Positions 1 through 6,608 of a stretch of 9,059 bases of DNA are shown here, piece by piece. Where the stretch lies: assembly GCA_021805955.1 (NCBI GenBank), contig JAJZDO010000019.1:1-9059 (forward strand), written 5' to 3'. The position numbers and the translations under genes are program-made. Numbering within the stretch: position 1 is the first letter of the stretch; each line of letters opens with the position of its first letter. The notes below the pieces were generated by a model. It was not told where the DNA came from, did no database searches, and saw only the letters and a list, made by a program, of their open reading frames with translations. Source of the stretch: Acidobacteriota bacterium (lineage in GTDB: Bacteria; Acidobacteriota; Terriglobia; Terriglobales; Acidobacteriaceae).

Positions 1-56
1 ATGTCTATGACATCGCGCAGTCGCAGGATGCTGTCCTCTTGTCGGTTCAATAGCAT
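1..56 (-). CDS. Probable AlpA-family regulator, N-terminus only (cut by window edge)
   Basis: Reading leftward from the ATG at 56-54, the visible peptide is MLLNRQEDSILRLRDVID, followed by Ile or Met, and then the window ends. A perfect GGAGG (complement of 66-70) sits 9 nt before the ATG, which makes this a credible start. AlpA-type excisionase/regulators are small winged-helix DNA-binding proteins that typically begin with a short polar stretch and then 'RLLRLxxVxxxTGLSRSTIYR'. The segment ILRLRDVID matches the first half of that pattern, but the diagnostic helix-turn-helix lies outside the window. Context supports the call. In P4-like elements and E. coli CP4-57, AlpA activates transcription of the neighbouring integrase gene, and a P4-type integrase lies 1.4 kb away in the same orientation. 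It could instead be another small helix-turn-helix protein. The gene start is well supported and the family is an inference. Confidence 0.5.
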   Translation of the reverse strand, partial: MLLNRQEDSILRLRDVID

Positions 57-224
57 CTAGTTTTCCCTCCAGGTGAGTGATGGCTTGTCCGGCTCGGCGC
101 GCCGATTTGAACGCGAGTCGGAGAGTGCCTGAGCATAGCTTGCATGAGGGGTACCGCGACAACGAATAGCATAATCGAGATTCGTTATGCAGTTGACGCC
201 ACGCAAAGTTGTAGAGTCTGAAGC
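57..224. promoter_or_regulatory. Intergenic region between alpA-like gene and transposase
   Basis: No gene is supported here apart from the ribosome site of the leftward gene (66-70). The region must hold the promoter of that gene and the upstream end of the IS1595-type element. No convincing promoter was found for either. Short inverted repeats occur at 166-190: GCATAA pairs with TTATGC across a 10-nt spacer, interleaved with ACGAAT/ATTCGT. AGAGTGCCTG at 122-131 has an exact inverted copy at 1462-1471 and may mark a transposon end. Confidence 0.35.
122..131 (+). repeat. Candidate left terminal inverted repeat of the IS1595-type element
   Basis: AGAGTGCCTG here is matched exactly in inverted orientation by CAGGCACTCT at 1462-1471, bracketing the transposase gene and giving a unit of about 1350 bp. 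The flanking 8-mers (CGAGTCGG and GAAGAGAA, taking 122 and 1471 as ends) are not a direct repeat. A target duplication, 8 bp in this family, is therefore not seen and the ends remain tentative. Confidence 0.3.
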
Positions 225-1160
225 ATGGCGGAGAATCATCTCAATACGTCGTTTGAGTTCAGGAGTCACTTTCCCAGAAACGAGAGCTACATCGACTACC
301 TTGCTAAGCTGCGTTGGCCAAACGGATGGGTATGTCCGCGATGCCAGGCTGTCAAGGCAAGACGCGTCCGCCGTCACCGTTGGTTGTGCGCACATTGCCG
401 ATATGAGACATCGGTTACGGCAGGAACCATCTTTCAGGACAGCCATCTCGCCTTAGAGACTTGGTTCCGCGCCATTTGGGAAATCACAGTTGGGAAGGAG
501 GGAATGAGCGCCTTAACTCTTCAGCGACGACTGAAATTGAATAGCAATAGAACAGCGTGGATCCTACTTCACAAGCTCCGCCAGGCGATGGTTCCCACAG
601 AGCTGGACCGATTGTCGGGTGTTGTGGAAGTCGACGTCATACACCGCAAAAGGGAACAGACACCTGTGAAGGGGCAGTGGATCGCTGAAAACGTGGTTAT
701 TGCCATTGCTGCCGAAGCGGATAGGGCTGAAGCAGGCCGTGTCTGGGTGCAGACGGTCCCGGATCTGACACGTACCTCCTTGCATGTCTTTATCGCAGCG
801 GCCGTTGCACCCGGGAGCACGGTGCGAACCGACGGCAGTCATTTGTATCAGAAGCTGCGTGGCTACACGCACCAGTGTCAGACATATGACGAACGAAATC
901 CTCGCCAGGAAAAACTGCAACACGTGCAGGCGATCATCAAAGAGCTGAACAGCTGGATGTTACGACTATATCCGGGCGGGGTGTCCACGAAGTATTTGAA
1001 TGATTACCTGAATGAATTCACCTTCCACTTCAACCCCCGTGGAGATCTGTCAAAATGGGAGCGATTCGATCGGCTTGCACGACAAGCTGCTCAGATTAAG
1101 CCGACCCCGTACGCCAGACTCGAAAAACCACAACCAGTCAGAACGAGAGGAGTCAATTGA
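225..1160 (+). CDS. IS1595-family (ISXO2-like) transposase
   Basis: This 311-residue protein has the IS1595 layout. An N-terminal segment (FRSHFPRNESYIDYLAKLRWPNG, broken here as FRSHF...RWPNG, residues 12-34) leads into a zinc ribbon with CPRC at 37-40 and CAHC at 55-58. Next is the 'TSVTAGTIF' block (62-70), then an RNase H-fold DDE domain. The first acidic residue is D137 in VEVDV, the second is D203 in RTDGSHLY, and the conserved tail NEFTFHFNPR is at 263-272. The family usually reads 'VEVDE' at the first site and 'SNLKRW' at the third; here these are VEVDV and KELNSW. The third catalytic position is therefore E240 and the usual Lys is Asn242. Some IS1595 subgroups naturally use DDE, so activity cannot be judged. 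The family acts by cut-and-paste transposition. The start at 225 is chosen because the protein then begins at the usual distance before the RWP motif; the upstream ribosome site is weak. It lies inside the tRNA-Ser element, opposite in orientation to the integrase. Confidence 0.88.
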   Translation: MAENHLNTSFEFRSHFPRNESYIDYLAKLRWPNGWVCPRCQAVKARRVRRHRWLCAHCRYETSVTAGTIFQDSHLALETWFRAIWEITVGKEGMSALTLQRRLKLNSNRTAWILLHKLRQAMVPTELDRLSGVVEVDVIHRKREQTPVKGQWIAENVVIAIAAEADRAEAGRVWVQTVPDLTRTSLHVFIAAAVAPGSTVRTDGSHLYQKLRGYTHQCQTYDERNPRQEKLQHVQAIIKELNSWMLRLYPGGVSTKYLNDYLNEFTFHFNPRGDLSKWERFDRLARQAAQIKPTPYARLEKPQPVRTRGVN

Positions 1161-1499
1161 TTTGAGAGAAGAGCGGCTTTTCAGATTCCTTCTGGTACGA
1201 ATGGGTGCATTCTTGTGATCAACTGCGAATACTTCCGACGGTTCGTCCATCGAAAATGCGGCTCTTACAGCGATGAGAGGCCATCAAACTTTAGCGACTA
1301 TCCGCTCAGACTCACAGCGGAGTACGACGCAGGTGCCTCCGATCAAGTGCTCGCTGGCTTGCTGCGGTCATCTTGCGCTGTCTGTGGCCCTTGTGTTGCA
1401 CAGCCGAGCGACTGCCACTGGTCGGGTCGGTTTTGATGCACCACCTTTTGTGGTTTCGCCACAGGCACTCTGAAGAGAACTTTTAAAATTTTCCCCTCA
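1161..1499. other. Intergenic stretch between the convergent transposase and integrase genes
   Basis: No convincing gene was found on either strand. The short open frames lack ribosome sites and recognisable content. The region holds a perfect 5-bp-stem hairpin at 1449-1463 (TGTGG, loop TTTCG, CCACA) and an AT-rich palindromic tract (TTTTAAAATTTT, about 1481-1492). That tract lies just downstream of the integrase stop codon on the minus strand. There is no GC stem followed by a T-run, so no intrinsic terminator is called. Part of the stretch probably belongs to the transposable element. Confidence 0.45.
1462..1471 (-). repeat. Candidate right terminal inverted repeat of the IS1595-type element
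   Basis: CAGGCACTCT is the inverted partner of 122-131. It directly follows a short hairpin, TGTGG-TTTCG-CCACA (1449-1463). It lies 302 bp after the transposase stop, which is long for this family. A competing, weaker pair is GCAGTTGA (189-196) with TCAACTGC (1219-1226); that would give a 1.04-kb element of more usual size, also without a target duplication. Confidence 0.3.
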
Positions 1500-2717
1500 T
1501 CAATCTGTGCCGGACCTGAACGAGATCGGCTTTCGGCCACGCTGAGCCTGCTCCAGAAAATCCGCCCAGTGCTGCATCATCCTCGCGCGCGGTTCCAGGT
1601 ACAGCGCGTGATTATAGGCCGCGCTCACCGCATTGCGTGGTGCGTGAGCAAGCTGCAGTTCGATATGCTCGTGCGGCCAGCCCTGCTCATGCAAGATGGT
1701 GGATGCCATACCGCGGAAGCCGTGGCCGGTCATGCGGCCTTTGTATCCCATCCGCTCCAGCGCCTTCAGAATCGTGTTATTGCTCATCGGCTTCTTCGCG
1801 TCGCGGTCGCCGGGAAACAGCCATTCCCTGTTGCCAGTCAGCATATGCAGATCGCTCAGCACATCCAGAGTCTGTCGCGCGAGAGGGACGATGTGTGGCA
1901 TCCGCATCTTCATGCGCTCGGTAGGAATATCCCAGCGCGTGGTCTCTACGTCAAACTCCGTCCAACGCGCGCCAATCAACTCGCTGGTGCGCACAAACGT
2001 CAGTGCCATCAGCTTCAACGCCAACCGCGTGACATGCGTTCCCTGATAAACCTCGATCGCTCGCAGCAGGTCCGGCAATTCGCGTGCATGGATGCGCGCG
2101 TAATTCACCTTGCGCGCCGACTTCAGAATGTCGCTGGGATGAATCTCGCTGGCTGGATTGTGCGTCGCGTATCCGTGGGCAATCGCGAAACGGAAGACTT
2201 GTCCAGTAGTCTCAAGAGCGCGCTTGGCAATGTCGCGCGCGCCGCGTTGCTCAATCACTTTGGTCATGACGACCAGTTCCGGCGCTGCAATCTGATGAAT
2301 AGGTCGCGCGCCCAGGCAGGGCAGAATGTCGGCCTGCATCCGGCGCCTCACGGAGTCCACATGGCGCGAGGTCTTTCCGTCCTGCCAGTGCTCCAGCCAA
2401 CGGCGGGCAACGCTCTGAAAGGAGTTCTCTGCGCTGGCCTGCTCCACCGCCTTATCGGCCAGTCGCATGGCCATCGGATCCACGCCAGAGTTCAACAGCT
2501 TGCGGGCTTCGGAGTGCTTCGCTCGCGCATCTGCAAGGGAGACATCCGGGTACTTACCGAGCGCCATCGTCTTGCGTTTGCCTTCGAAGCGGTAGTCCCA
2601 GCGCCAAAGCTTTCCGCCACCTGTTGTGATCAACATATATAATCCGCGACCGTCGGCGATTTTGTAGTTCTGGTCACCGGGTTTGGATCGCTTGATTTGA
2701 ATATCCGTCAGCGCCAT
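1500..2717 (-). CDS. P4-type tyrosine recombinase (tRNA-associated integrase)
   Basis: This 405-residue site-specific recombinase matches P4/CP4-57 integrases in length and architecture. An N-terminal arm-binding domain (MALTDIQIKRSKPGDQNYKI, 1-20, then DGRGLYMLI, LGKYPDVSLADAR at 53-65) is followed by a core-binding SAM-like domain (about 98-195) and a catalytic domain (about 208-390). All expected active-site residues are visible: R243 (TFVRTSELIGARW), K270 (ERMKMRMPHIVPL), H332 and R335 (GHGFR), H358 (LAHAPRN) and nucleophile Y368 (AAYNHA). The start is set at the ATG at 2717 because family members begin 'MALTD' and a GGGGG ribosome-like tract lies about 4 nt upstream; an in-frame TTG at 2732 would add only five residues. 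The gene lies just beyond the 3' end of tRNA-Ser in the same orientation, the standard layout after integration into a tRNA gene. It probably catalyses integration and excision of the element to its left. It appears intact. Confidence 0.95.
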   Translation of the reverse strand: MALTDIQIKRSKPGDQNYKIADGRGLYMLITTGGGKLWRWDYRFEGKRKTMALGKYPDVSLADARAKHSEARKLLNSGVDPMAMRLADKAVEQASAENSFQSVARRWLEHWQDGKTSRHVDSVRRRMQADILPCLGARPIHQIAAPELVVMTKVIEQRGARDIAKRALETTGQVFRFAIAHGYATHNPASEIHPSDILKSARKVNYARIHARELPDLLRAIEVYQGTHVTRLALKLMALTFVRTSELIGARWTEFDVETTRWDIPTERMKMRMPHIVPLARQTLDVLSDLHMLTGNREWLFPGDRDAKKPMSNNTILKALERMGYKGRMTGHGFRGMASTILHEQGWPHEHIELQLAHAPRNAVSAAYNHALYLEPRARMMQHWADFLEQAQRGRKPISFRSGTD

Positions 2718-2744
2718 CGTGCCCCCAATCAACGCTACTGCCGG

Positions 2745-2750
2745 ATTATA
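2745..2750 (-). promoter_or_regulatory. -10 box of the integrase promoter
   Basis: The minus strand reads a perfect TATAAT here, ending 27 nt before the chosen integrase ATG, so a short leader containing the G-rich ribosome site is expected. At 17-bp spacing the upstream hexamer is GTATGA, a poor -35 element; the nearest TTGACG is 23 bp away. The promoter may therefore need an activator. The TATAAT box is fused to the first of three direct repeats (see next entry). Confidence 0.55.
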
Positions 2751-2791
2751 CCGTCAATTCCATCCCCTCATACCGTCAAAAATACCGCCAA
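2748..2791. repeat. Three phased direct repeats ATACCGTCAA at the integrase promoter
   Basis: ATACCGTCAA occurs at 2748-2757 and 2770-2779, and as ATACCGCCAA (one mismatch) at 2782-2791. Start-to-start distances are 22 and 12 bp, about two and one helical turns, so the three copies face roughly the same side of the DNA. The first copy overlaps the TATAAT box. These look like binding sites for a regulator of the integrase gene, such as an AlpA-like protein, or for the integrase itself. The repeats are seen; their role is inferred. Confidence 0.5.
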
Positions 2792-2807
2792 CGGCACGTG
2801 GATTCCA

Positions 2808-2897
2808 GTGGACGTCAAGGGACAAATGTGGACAAAAAAATTCAGCAATCCAAATGTAAATATATGATCCCATAGACGTTGGTAGACGTTCTTGGAC
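2808..2897. repeat. Second repeat group between integrase promoter and tRNA-Ser (putative arm sites)
   Basis: GTGGAC occurs at 2808-2813 and 2828-2833 (20 bp apart). TAGACGTT occurs at 2873-2880 and 2883-2890 (10 bp apart), and TTGGAC at 2892-2897. The variants share a (G/A)GAC core, often followed by GT, and sit at helical multiples. DNA between an integrase gene and its tRNA att site normally carries arm-type integrase sites and excisionase sites, and these are the best candidates. The stretch between the two pairs is AT-rich (about 2834-2872). No footprint-level claim is possible from sequence. Confidence 0.35.
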
Positions 2898-2914
2898 ATT
2901 CCAGGAAGGTGTGC

Positions 2915-2940
2915 TGGCGGAGAGAGAGGGATTCGAACCC
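2915..2940 (-). other. Probable attachment site core (tRNA-Ser 3' end)
   Basis: P4-type integrases recombine at the 3' part of tRNA genes, usually the T-arm and acceptor stem, and regenerate the gene on integration. Here the 3' end of tRNA-Ser (T-arm GGTTCGAAT, acceptor TCTCTCC, encoded CCA) directly faces the integrase. No second copy of this segment was found between positions 1 and 1499, so the other att end must lie left of the window. Confidence 0.55.
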
Positions 2941-3007
2941 TCGATAGAGCTTTTGACCCTATAACGGTTTAGCAAACCGCCGCCTTCAGCCTCTCGGCCA
3001 TCTCTCC
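2915..3007 (-). tRNA. serV: tRNA-Ser (anticodon GCU, reads AGC/AGU)
   Basis: On the minus strand the gene runs from GGAGAGA to a genomically encoded CCA. The 7-bp acceptor stem GGAGAGA/TCTCTCC is perfect, with G as discriminator base. The anticodon arm is GCGGT-TTGCTAA-ACCGT, with GCT at positions 34-36. The long variable arm (ATAGGG...CTCTAT) is characteristic of serine tRNAs. The T-arm is GAGGG-TTCGAAT-CCCTC. The 93-nt length fits class II. It serves as the presumed integration target of the element on its 3' side. The symbol follows E. coli usage for tRNA-Ser(GCU). Confidence 0.96.
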
Positions 3008-3302
3008 GCGGGGTTATCAACAGATTAGCATGAATGCCGAAGGGAGCTTGGCGGCCTGAGCGGGCGACTGGAACGCGCCTGCCTGTCTTGCCCGACGTGC
3101 ATCTTTAGCGCCACCAACTGGAGCGGAGTTCGCGACCAGGGAAAAGATCGGAGGGAAGGCCAGGGGTGGGCGACCAGAGCTTCAAACCTTCTACGGACCA
3201 GATGGATTCAATGGGTTGGAGCCAAGGATGAAGAGCAAGATCGAAGAGGCCCCAGTGAATGGGTATGAGCAGGCCGTGCGCGCCTAGGGCTGTCCAATTA
3301 GA
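3008..3302. other. Intergenic region between tRNA-Ser and the receptor gene
   Basis: No supported gene was found. It must contain the tRNA-Ser promoter just right of 3007, but no clear -35/-10 pair was recognised. One plus-strand frame stays open from 3060 to a TAG at 3285-3287 (about 75 codons). Its only ATG is at 3228, there is no ribosome site and the content is not recognisable, so at most it is a gene remnant. At 3289-3302, GCTGTCCAATTAGA resembles a motif seen again near 8937 and 9033. Confidence 0.4.
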
Positions 3303-6300
3303 CTAGAACTGGATGCGTCCACTCAACTGGATTTCCCGGCCCGGCGTCATCGCCATCGTGATAGAGCCAAATTGCGGTGTATTGACATAGCGGTCGGGTG
3401 AGCCAAGGTTAGTGTGGTTGAATGAGTTGAAGAAATCACCCCGCACCAGTAATGCCATCTGCTGATGGAGTGGAATCGTTCTCTGGGCGGAGATATCCAT
3501 CGTCTGCATGCCCGGCCCGTAGACAGAGTTGCGTCCTACATCCCCAAATGTGTACGGGGCTGGCGATGCAAAGGCCGCGGAGTTGATCCAGTGAGCCGCG
3601 TTTCGTGTTCCGGCTCCAAAAATTGGCTTTCCAGTCGCATTGGCGCGGATTGGATTCTGACCAAGAATCGTGCCAGCGTTGGCCGTATCGCCAAAAACAG
3701 AGACCGTGAATGGATTCCCTGACATCATCTTCCAGATGGTAGAAAACATCCAGTCCTCTGTCACGACGCGCATCCAATTAGACCGCATATACGCAGGGCT
3801 AGTATAGACAGCGCTTAAAGCGAAATGCTGCCGCATGTCCTCGCCTGCTGGCCCCTTTTCGGCAGCTAGATTGTTATCGTTTTGGGGTATGACAGCCTCG
3901 TGGTTGGGGGAACGGAAGTCCGGAGCTGTATCCAGGCTTTTTGAGAACGTATAGTTGGCCAGTATGCTGAAGCCATCGTTGTAGCTGCGGCGAAGGTTGA
4001 TGTAACCTGCGTTATACCAACTCTTGGCCGTGTTTTCCAGCCTGTAGATGGCACTCACCGGGAAGGTCAGACTGGTAATGTTGATGGGAGTGCCTTCAAT
4101 ATTGGAGGGAATGGTCGTTCCATTGGTGAAGCTGATGTGCTGGAAAGGGCGGCGCGGCTCCACAAGCCCAGGCCCAGGCAAAGCATTGTTGATCAGGATC
4201 GCGCGCATCAGATGTAAGCCGTTGGCCCCGAGGTATCCGATTTCCATACTCGCCGCGCCGCCTAGCGACTTCTCGATGGCTACGTTCCATTGCTCGACAT
4301 ATTGCGGCGATGGATGGAGGCTGAAAGAGGCATAGCTGACAACTGTCTTTCCCAGCACGGCTGGAGCGAAGTTGAAGCCAGCGATGGCAGGATTTGGGGT
4401 ATAGTTGTCGCCCTGGTTCGTTTCTGGAAATACCAACGGCACGTTATGACGCACGTCGCACCATGTGGTGTAATCGACCGGCGTATCGAAAATACCGTAC
4501 GCGCCTCGCACAATCATCCCCAAACGGGGAATGCTCTGCGCGATGCCAAAACGGGGAGCGAAGTCCAACTTGTTTGAAAACGTCAGGCTGTTTGGATATT
4601 TCCCCTGTCCACCAATAAAGGCAACAGGAGTACCTGAAGAGATGTCGAGATTGCTGTTAGTATAGTGCGCATCCCACAGCGGACTGGTGTATTCATAGCG
4701 CAAGCCGTAGTTGATGGTGGTATTCGTCGCGATGCGCCACTGGTCCTGTACATAGCTGTCGGCAAACCAACCCCGAAGATCCATGGCGGGGATGCCAGCC
4801 TGCCGCTGCCTGACGACAGGCAAGCCCAGTAGAAAGCTGGCCATCGCGGAGCCAGTCCCGTCGTTCGATGCGGTGCGCGATGTGTATCCATTGGTGAACT
4901 GATAGAAGCCACGGTTCTGAAAAAAACCCCACATTGGCCACAAGTAGCGGCGGTAACTGGCGCCAAACTGGAAATCGTGGCGGCCGCGCTGCCAAAACAG
5001 AGTATCCCGACCCTCGTAGGTAGTGTCCCACTCGTGTCCTGGAGTATTGGCAAACGAGTCGCCAAAGCCGGAGTAGCCCTGTACGGTAAACCACGGAGCT
5101 CCCCACGCGCCCGGACCGCCAAAACCCACCCCCTGTATGCCAAGTTGACCGATGATATTGTTGACATTGTTGTTCTGCGATTGGGCGAACATGGACAGAC
5201 GCGAGGCCGCGATGGTGGCGGTATCGAGTATGGCGGGCGTAATGTTGTGGGTCCAGGAACCGACGGCCTGCTGTGACAGATTGTTATTGTAGACCCCGAA
5301 GCCCGGCAGATTGATCGGAGAAAAGCCAGTCTCGCTCGACCCGGAATACCGCGCAAAAATAAGGTCCCCCCTGGGAAAATTGTGGTCCACTCGGAGGGTT
5401 CCCTGGTTCCATAACTGCGTCTCGTTCCGAACGTCCATATAGTTGTTCGAGTCCACTCCAAGCATGCCCATGTTGGGCCTTGGAAGGTATTGTGTCATGA
5501 ATTGCACAGCCACCGAGTTCAGCCTGTCAGCCGGGATTTTATTGCCCGGAAACTGGCTGCGCACCACTGAACCACCACTGGAGGTGGCGGTGGACGGGTC
5601 ATAGATATTCACCCCGCTCTGGCTGAAATCTCCATTAATTTCCGCCAGTGTCGGCACCGTTTCGATCTGTGTATCTGCCTGGACGTGATCGTACCCTTCG
5701 TAGTTGATGAAGAAAAAAGTCTGCTTGCCCCGGACTATCGGACCGCCGAGCGAGCCGCCAAACTGGTTCTGCACAAGAAAATTGTTGTTGCCCATTTGCT
5801 CAAATGTATTGGCGTCGAGAACCCCATTTCGCACATAGTCGTAAAGCGTGCCATGAAACTGCTTGGTCCCGGAGCGGGTTACGATGTTAATCTGACCACC
5901 GCCCCCTCCGGACTCGCTCGCTGTGTAGCTGGAGACGTCAACTCGAAACTCCTGGATCGCGTCCAAGGAAAGACTGATGTTCTGTGTCCAGAAGGTCGGG
6001 TCCGTATTAACAGCCCCATCCAGAAGATAGTAATTGGCGTTTGGACGATTCCCACCGATGCTGAAAGCGGAATCCTGTTCGGGACGCCAGTAGCGTGCGT
6101 TGCTAACACCAGTTTGAGCGCCCGCGCCCATGTGAGCGCCCGGCACGGTAGTTACCAGGTTTAGAATCATGCGGCCATCCATCGGCAAGTCCTGGATGCT
6201 CTTCGGCTCGACAACCTCGCCAACACCGGTCGTCGTCGAATCCATAGCTACCGCCCCCCCCTGGACGGAGACGGATTGTGCGACCGAGGCGACCTGAAGA

Positions 6301-6608
6301 TGAAAATCGAGATCCAGGTTCTGGCCTACTTCCAGCGTCAGCGTCTGACTGAGTGGGGCAAAGCCGGGAACGGCGACTGAGATCGTGTACGTGCCGGACG
6401 CAACCGTCGGTGCTTCATACAGCCCGTCCGAATTCGTAACGATATATCGGGTCGCTCCGGTTTCCGTTGCGGTAAGGACGACGGTTGCGTTGGAGATGGG
6501 CTTATGCTGCGGATCGAGCACGACTCCGTGCAGGTTGGCAAAATTCACTTGAGCATATGCCGTCACAGCAAGCAACAGGCACAAAAACACTACATAGCAT
6601 CGCGTCAT
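3303..6608 (-). CDS. Oar-like TonB-dependent receptor with carboxypeptidase-regulatory-like domain
   Basis: This outer-membrane transporter has 1101 residues from the chosen start. The signal peptide is MTRCYVVFLCLLLAVTAYA with cleavage before Q20. A carboxypeptidase-regulatory-like beta-sandwich follows (about 24-105: GVVLDPQHKPISNATVVL, then DGLYEAPTVASGTYTI). The plug domain (about 125-250) carries FSIGGNRPNANYYLLDG and GGGGQINIVTRSGTKQFHG. A long beta-barrel ends in Phe (QLSGRIQF), as outer-membrane barrels do. Near the end, NSFNHTNLGSP is a typical closing motif of the acidobacterial family. The ATG at 6608 is preferred over the TTG at 6650 because GAGGT lies 8 nt before it and the signal peptide then begins properly. 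The family imports bulky ligands such as oligosaccharides, siderophores or peptides using TonB/ExbBD energy; the ligand here is unknown. It is divergent from the permease, with which it shares a promoter region. No frameshift was seen. Confidence 0.93.
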   Translation of the reverse strand: MTRCYVVFLCLLLAVTAYAQVNFANLHGVVLDPQHKPISNATVVLTATETGATRYIVTNSDGLYEAPTVASGTYTISVAVPGFAPLSQTLTLEVGQNLDLDFHLQVASVAQSVSVQGGAVAMDSTTTGVGEVVEPKSIQDLPMDGRMILNLVTTVPGAHMGAGAQTGVSNARYWRPEQDSAFSIGGNRPNANYYLLDGAVNTDPTFWTQNISLSLDAIQEFRVDVSSYTASESGGGGGQINIVTRSGTKQFHGTLYDYVRNGVLDANTFEQMGNNNFLVQNQFGGSLGGPIVRGKQTFFFINYEGYDHVQADTQIETVPTLAEINGDFSQSGVNIYDPSTATSSGGSVVRSQFPGNKIPADRLNSVAVQFMTQYLPRPNMGMLGVDSNNYMDVRNETQLWNQGTLRVDHNFPRGDLIFARYSGSSETGFSPINLPGFGVYNNNLSQQAVGSWTHNITPAILDTATIAASRLSMFAQSQNNNVNNIIGQLGIQGVGFGGPGAWGAPWFTVQGYSGFGDSFANTPGHEWDTTYEGRDTLFWQRGRHDFQFGASYRRYLWPMWGFFQNRGFYQFTNGYTSRTASNDGTGSAMASFLLGLPVVRQRQAGIPAMDLRGWFADSYVQDQWRIATNTTINYGLRYEYTSPLWDAHYTNSNLDISSGTPVAFIGGQGKYPNSLTFSNKLDFAPRFGIAQSIPRLGMIVRGAYGIFDTPVDYTTWCDVRHNVPLVFPETNQGDNYTPNPAIAGFNFAPAVLGKTVVSYASFSLHPSPQYVEQWNVAIEKSLGGAASMEIGYLGANGLHLMRAILINNALPGPGLVEPRRPFQHISFTNGTTIPSNIEGTPINITSLTFPVSAIYRLENTAKSWYNAGYINLRRSYNDGFSILANYTFSKSLDTAPDFRSPNHEAVIPQNDNNLAAEKGPAGEDMRQHFALSAVYTSPAYMRSNWMRVVTEDWMFSTIWKMMSGNPFTVSVFGDTANAGTILGQNPIRANATGKPIFGAGTRNAAHWINSAAFASPAPYTFGDVGRNSVYGPGMQTMDISAQRTIPLHQQMALLVRGDFFNSFNHTNLGSPDRYVNTPQFGSITMAMTPGREIQLSGRIQF

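Noticed and set aside
225..234. TGGCGGAGA near the transposase start as a copy of the tRNA 3' end (attR)
   Set aside because: Only 9 bp match the tRNA-proximal sequence and the match stops before the T-arm. It lies over the transposase start codon and is most likely chance.
57..446. 129-residue minus-strand ORF
   Set aside because: It overlaps the transposase 5' end in antisense, has no recognisable content, and its stop lies next to the better-supported start at 56.
1449..1492. Intrinsic terminator between transposase and integrase
   Set aside because: The hairpin has only 5 bp and no T-run directly follows it on either strand.
1569..2642. Long plus-strand ORF opposite the integrase
   Set aside because: Antisense shadow of the integrase gene; the composition is that of a reversed coding strand (rich in H, R, Q), with no ribosome site.
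2748..2897. CRISPR-like array
   Set aside because: The repeats are only 6-10 bp with unequal spacing, far from CRISPR repeat length; no cas gene is present.
2754..3020. 88-residue minus-strand ORF across the tRNA
   Set aside because: It reads through the complete tRNA-Ser gene and is not plausible as a protein.
4583..5461. 292-residue minus-strand ORF inside the receptor gene
   Set aside because: Alternate-frame shadow of the receptor; proline- and threonine-rich low-quality translation without domain signal.
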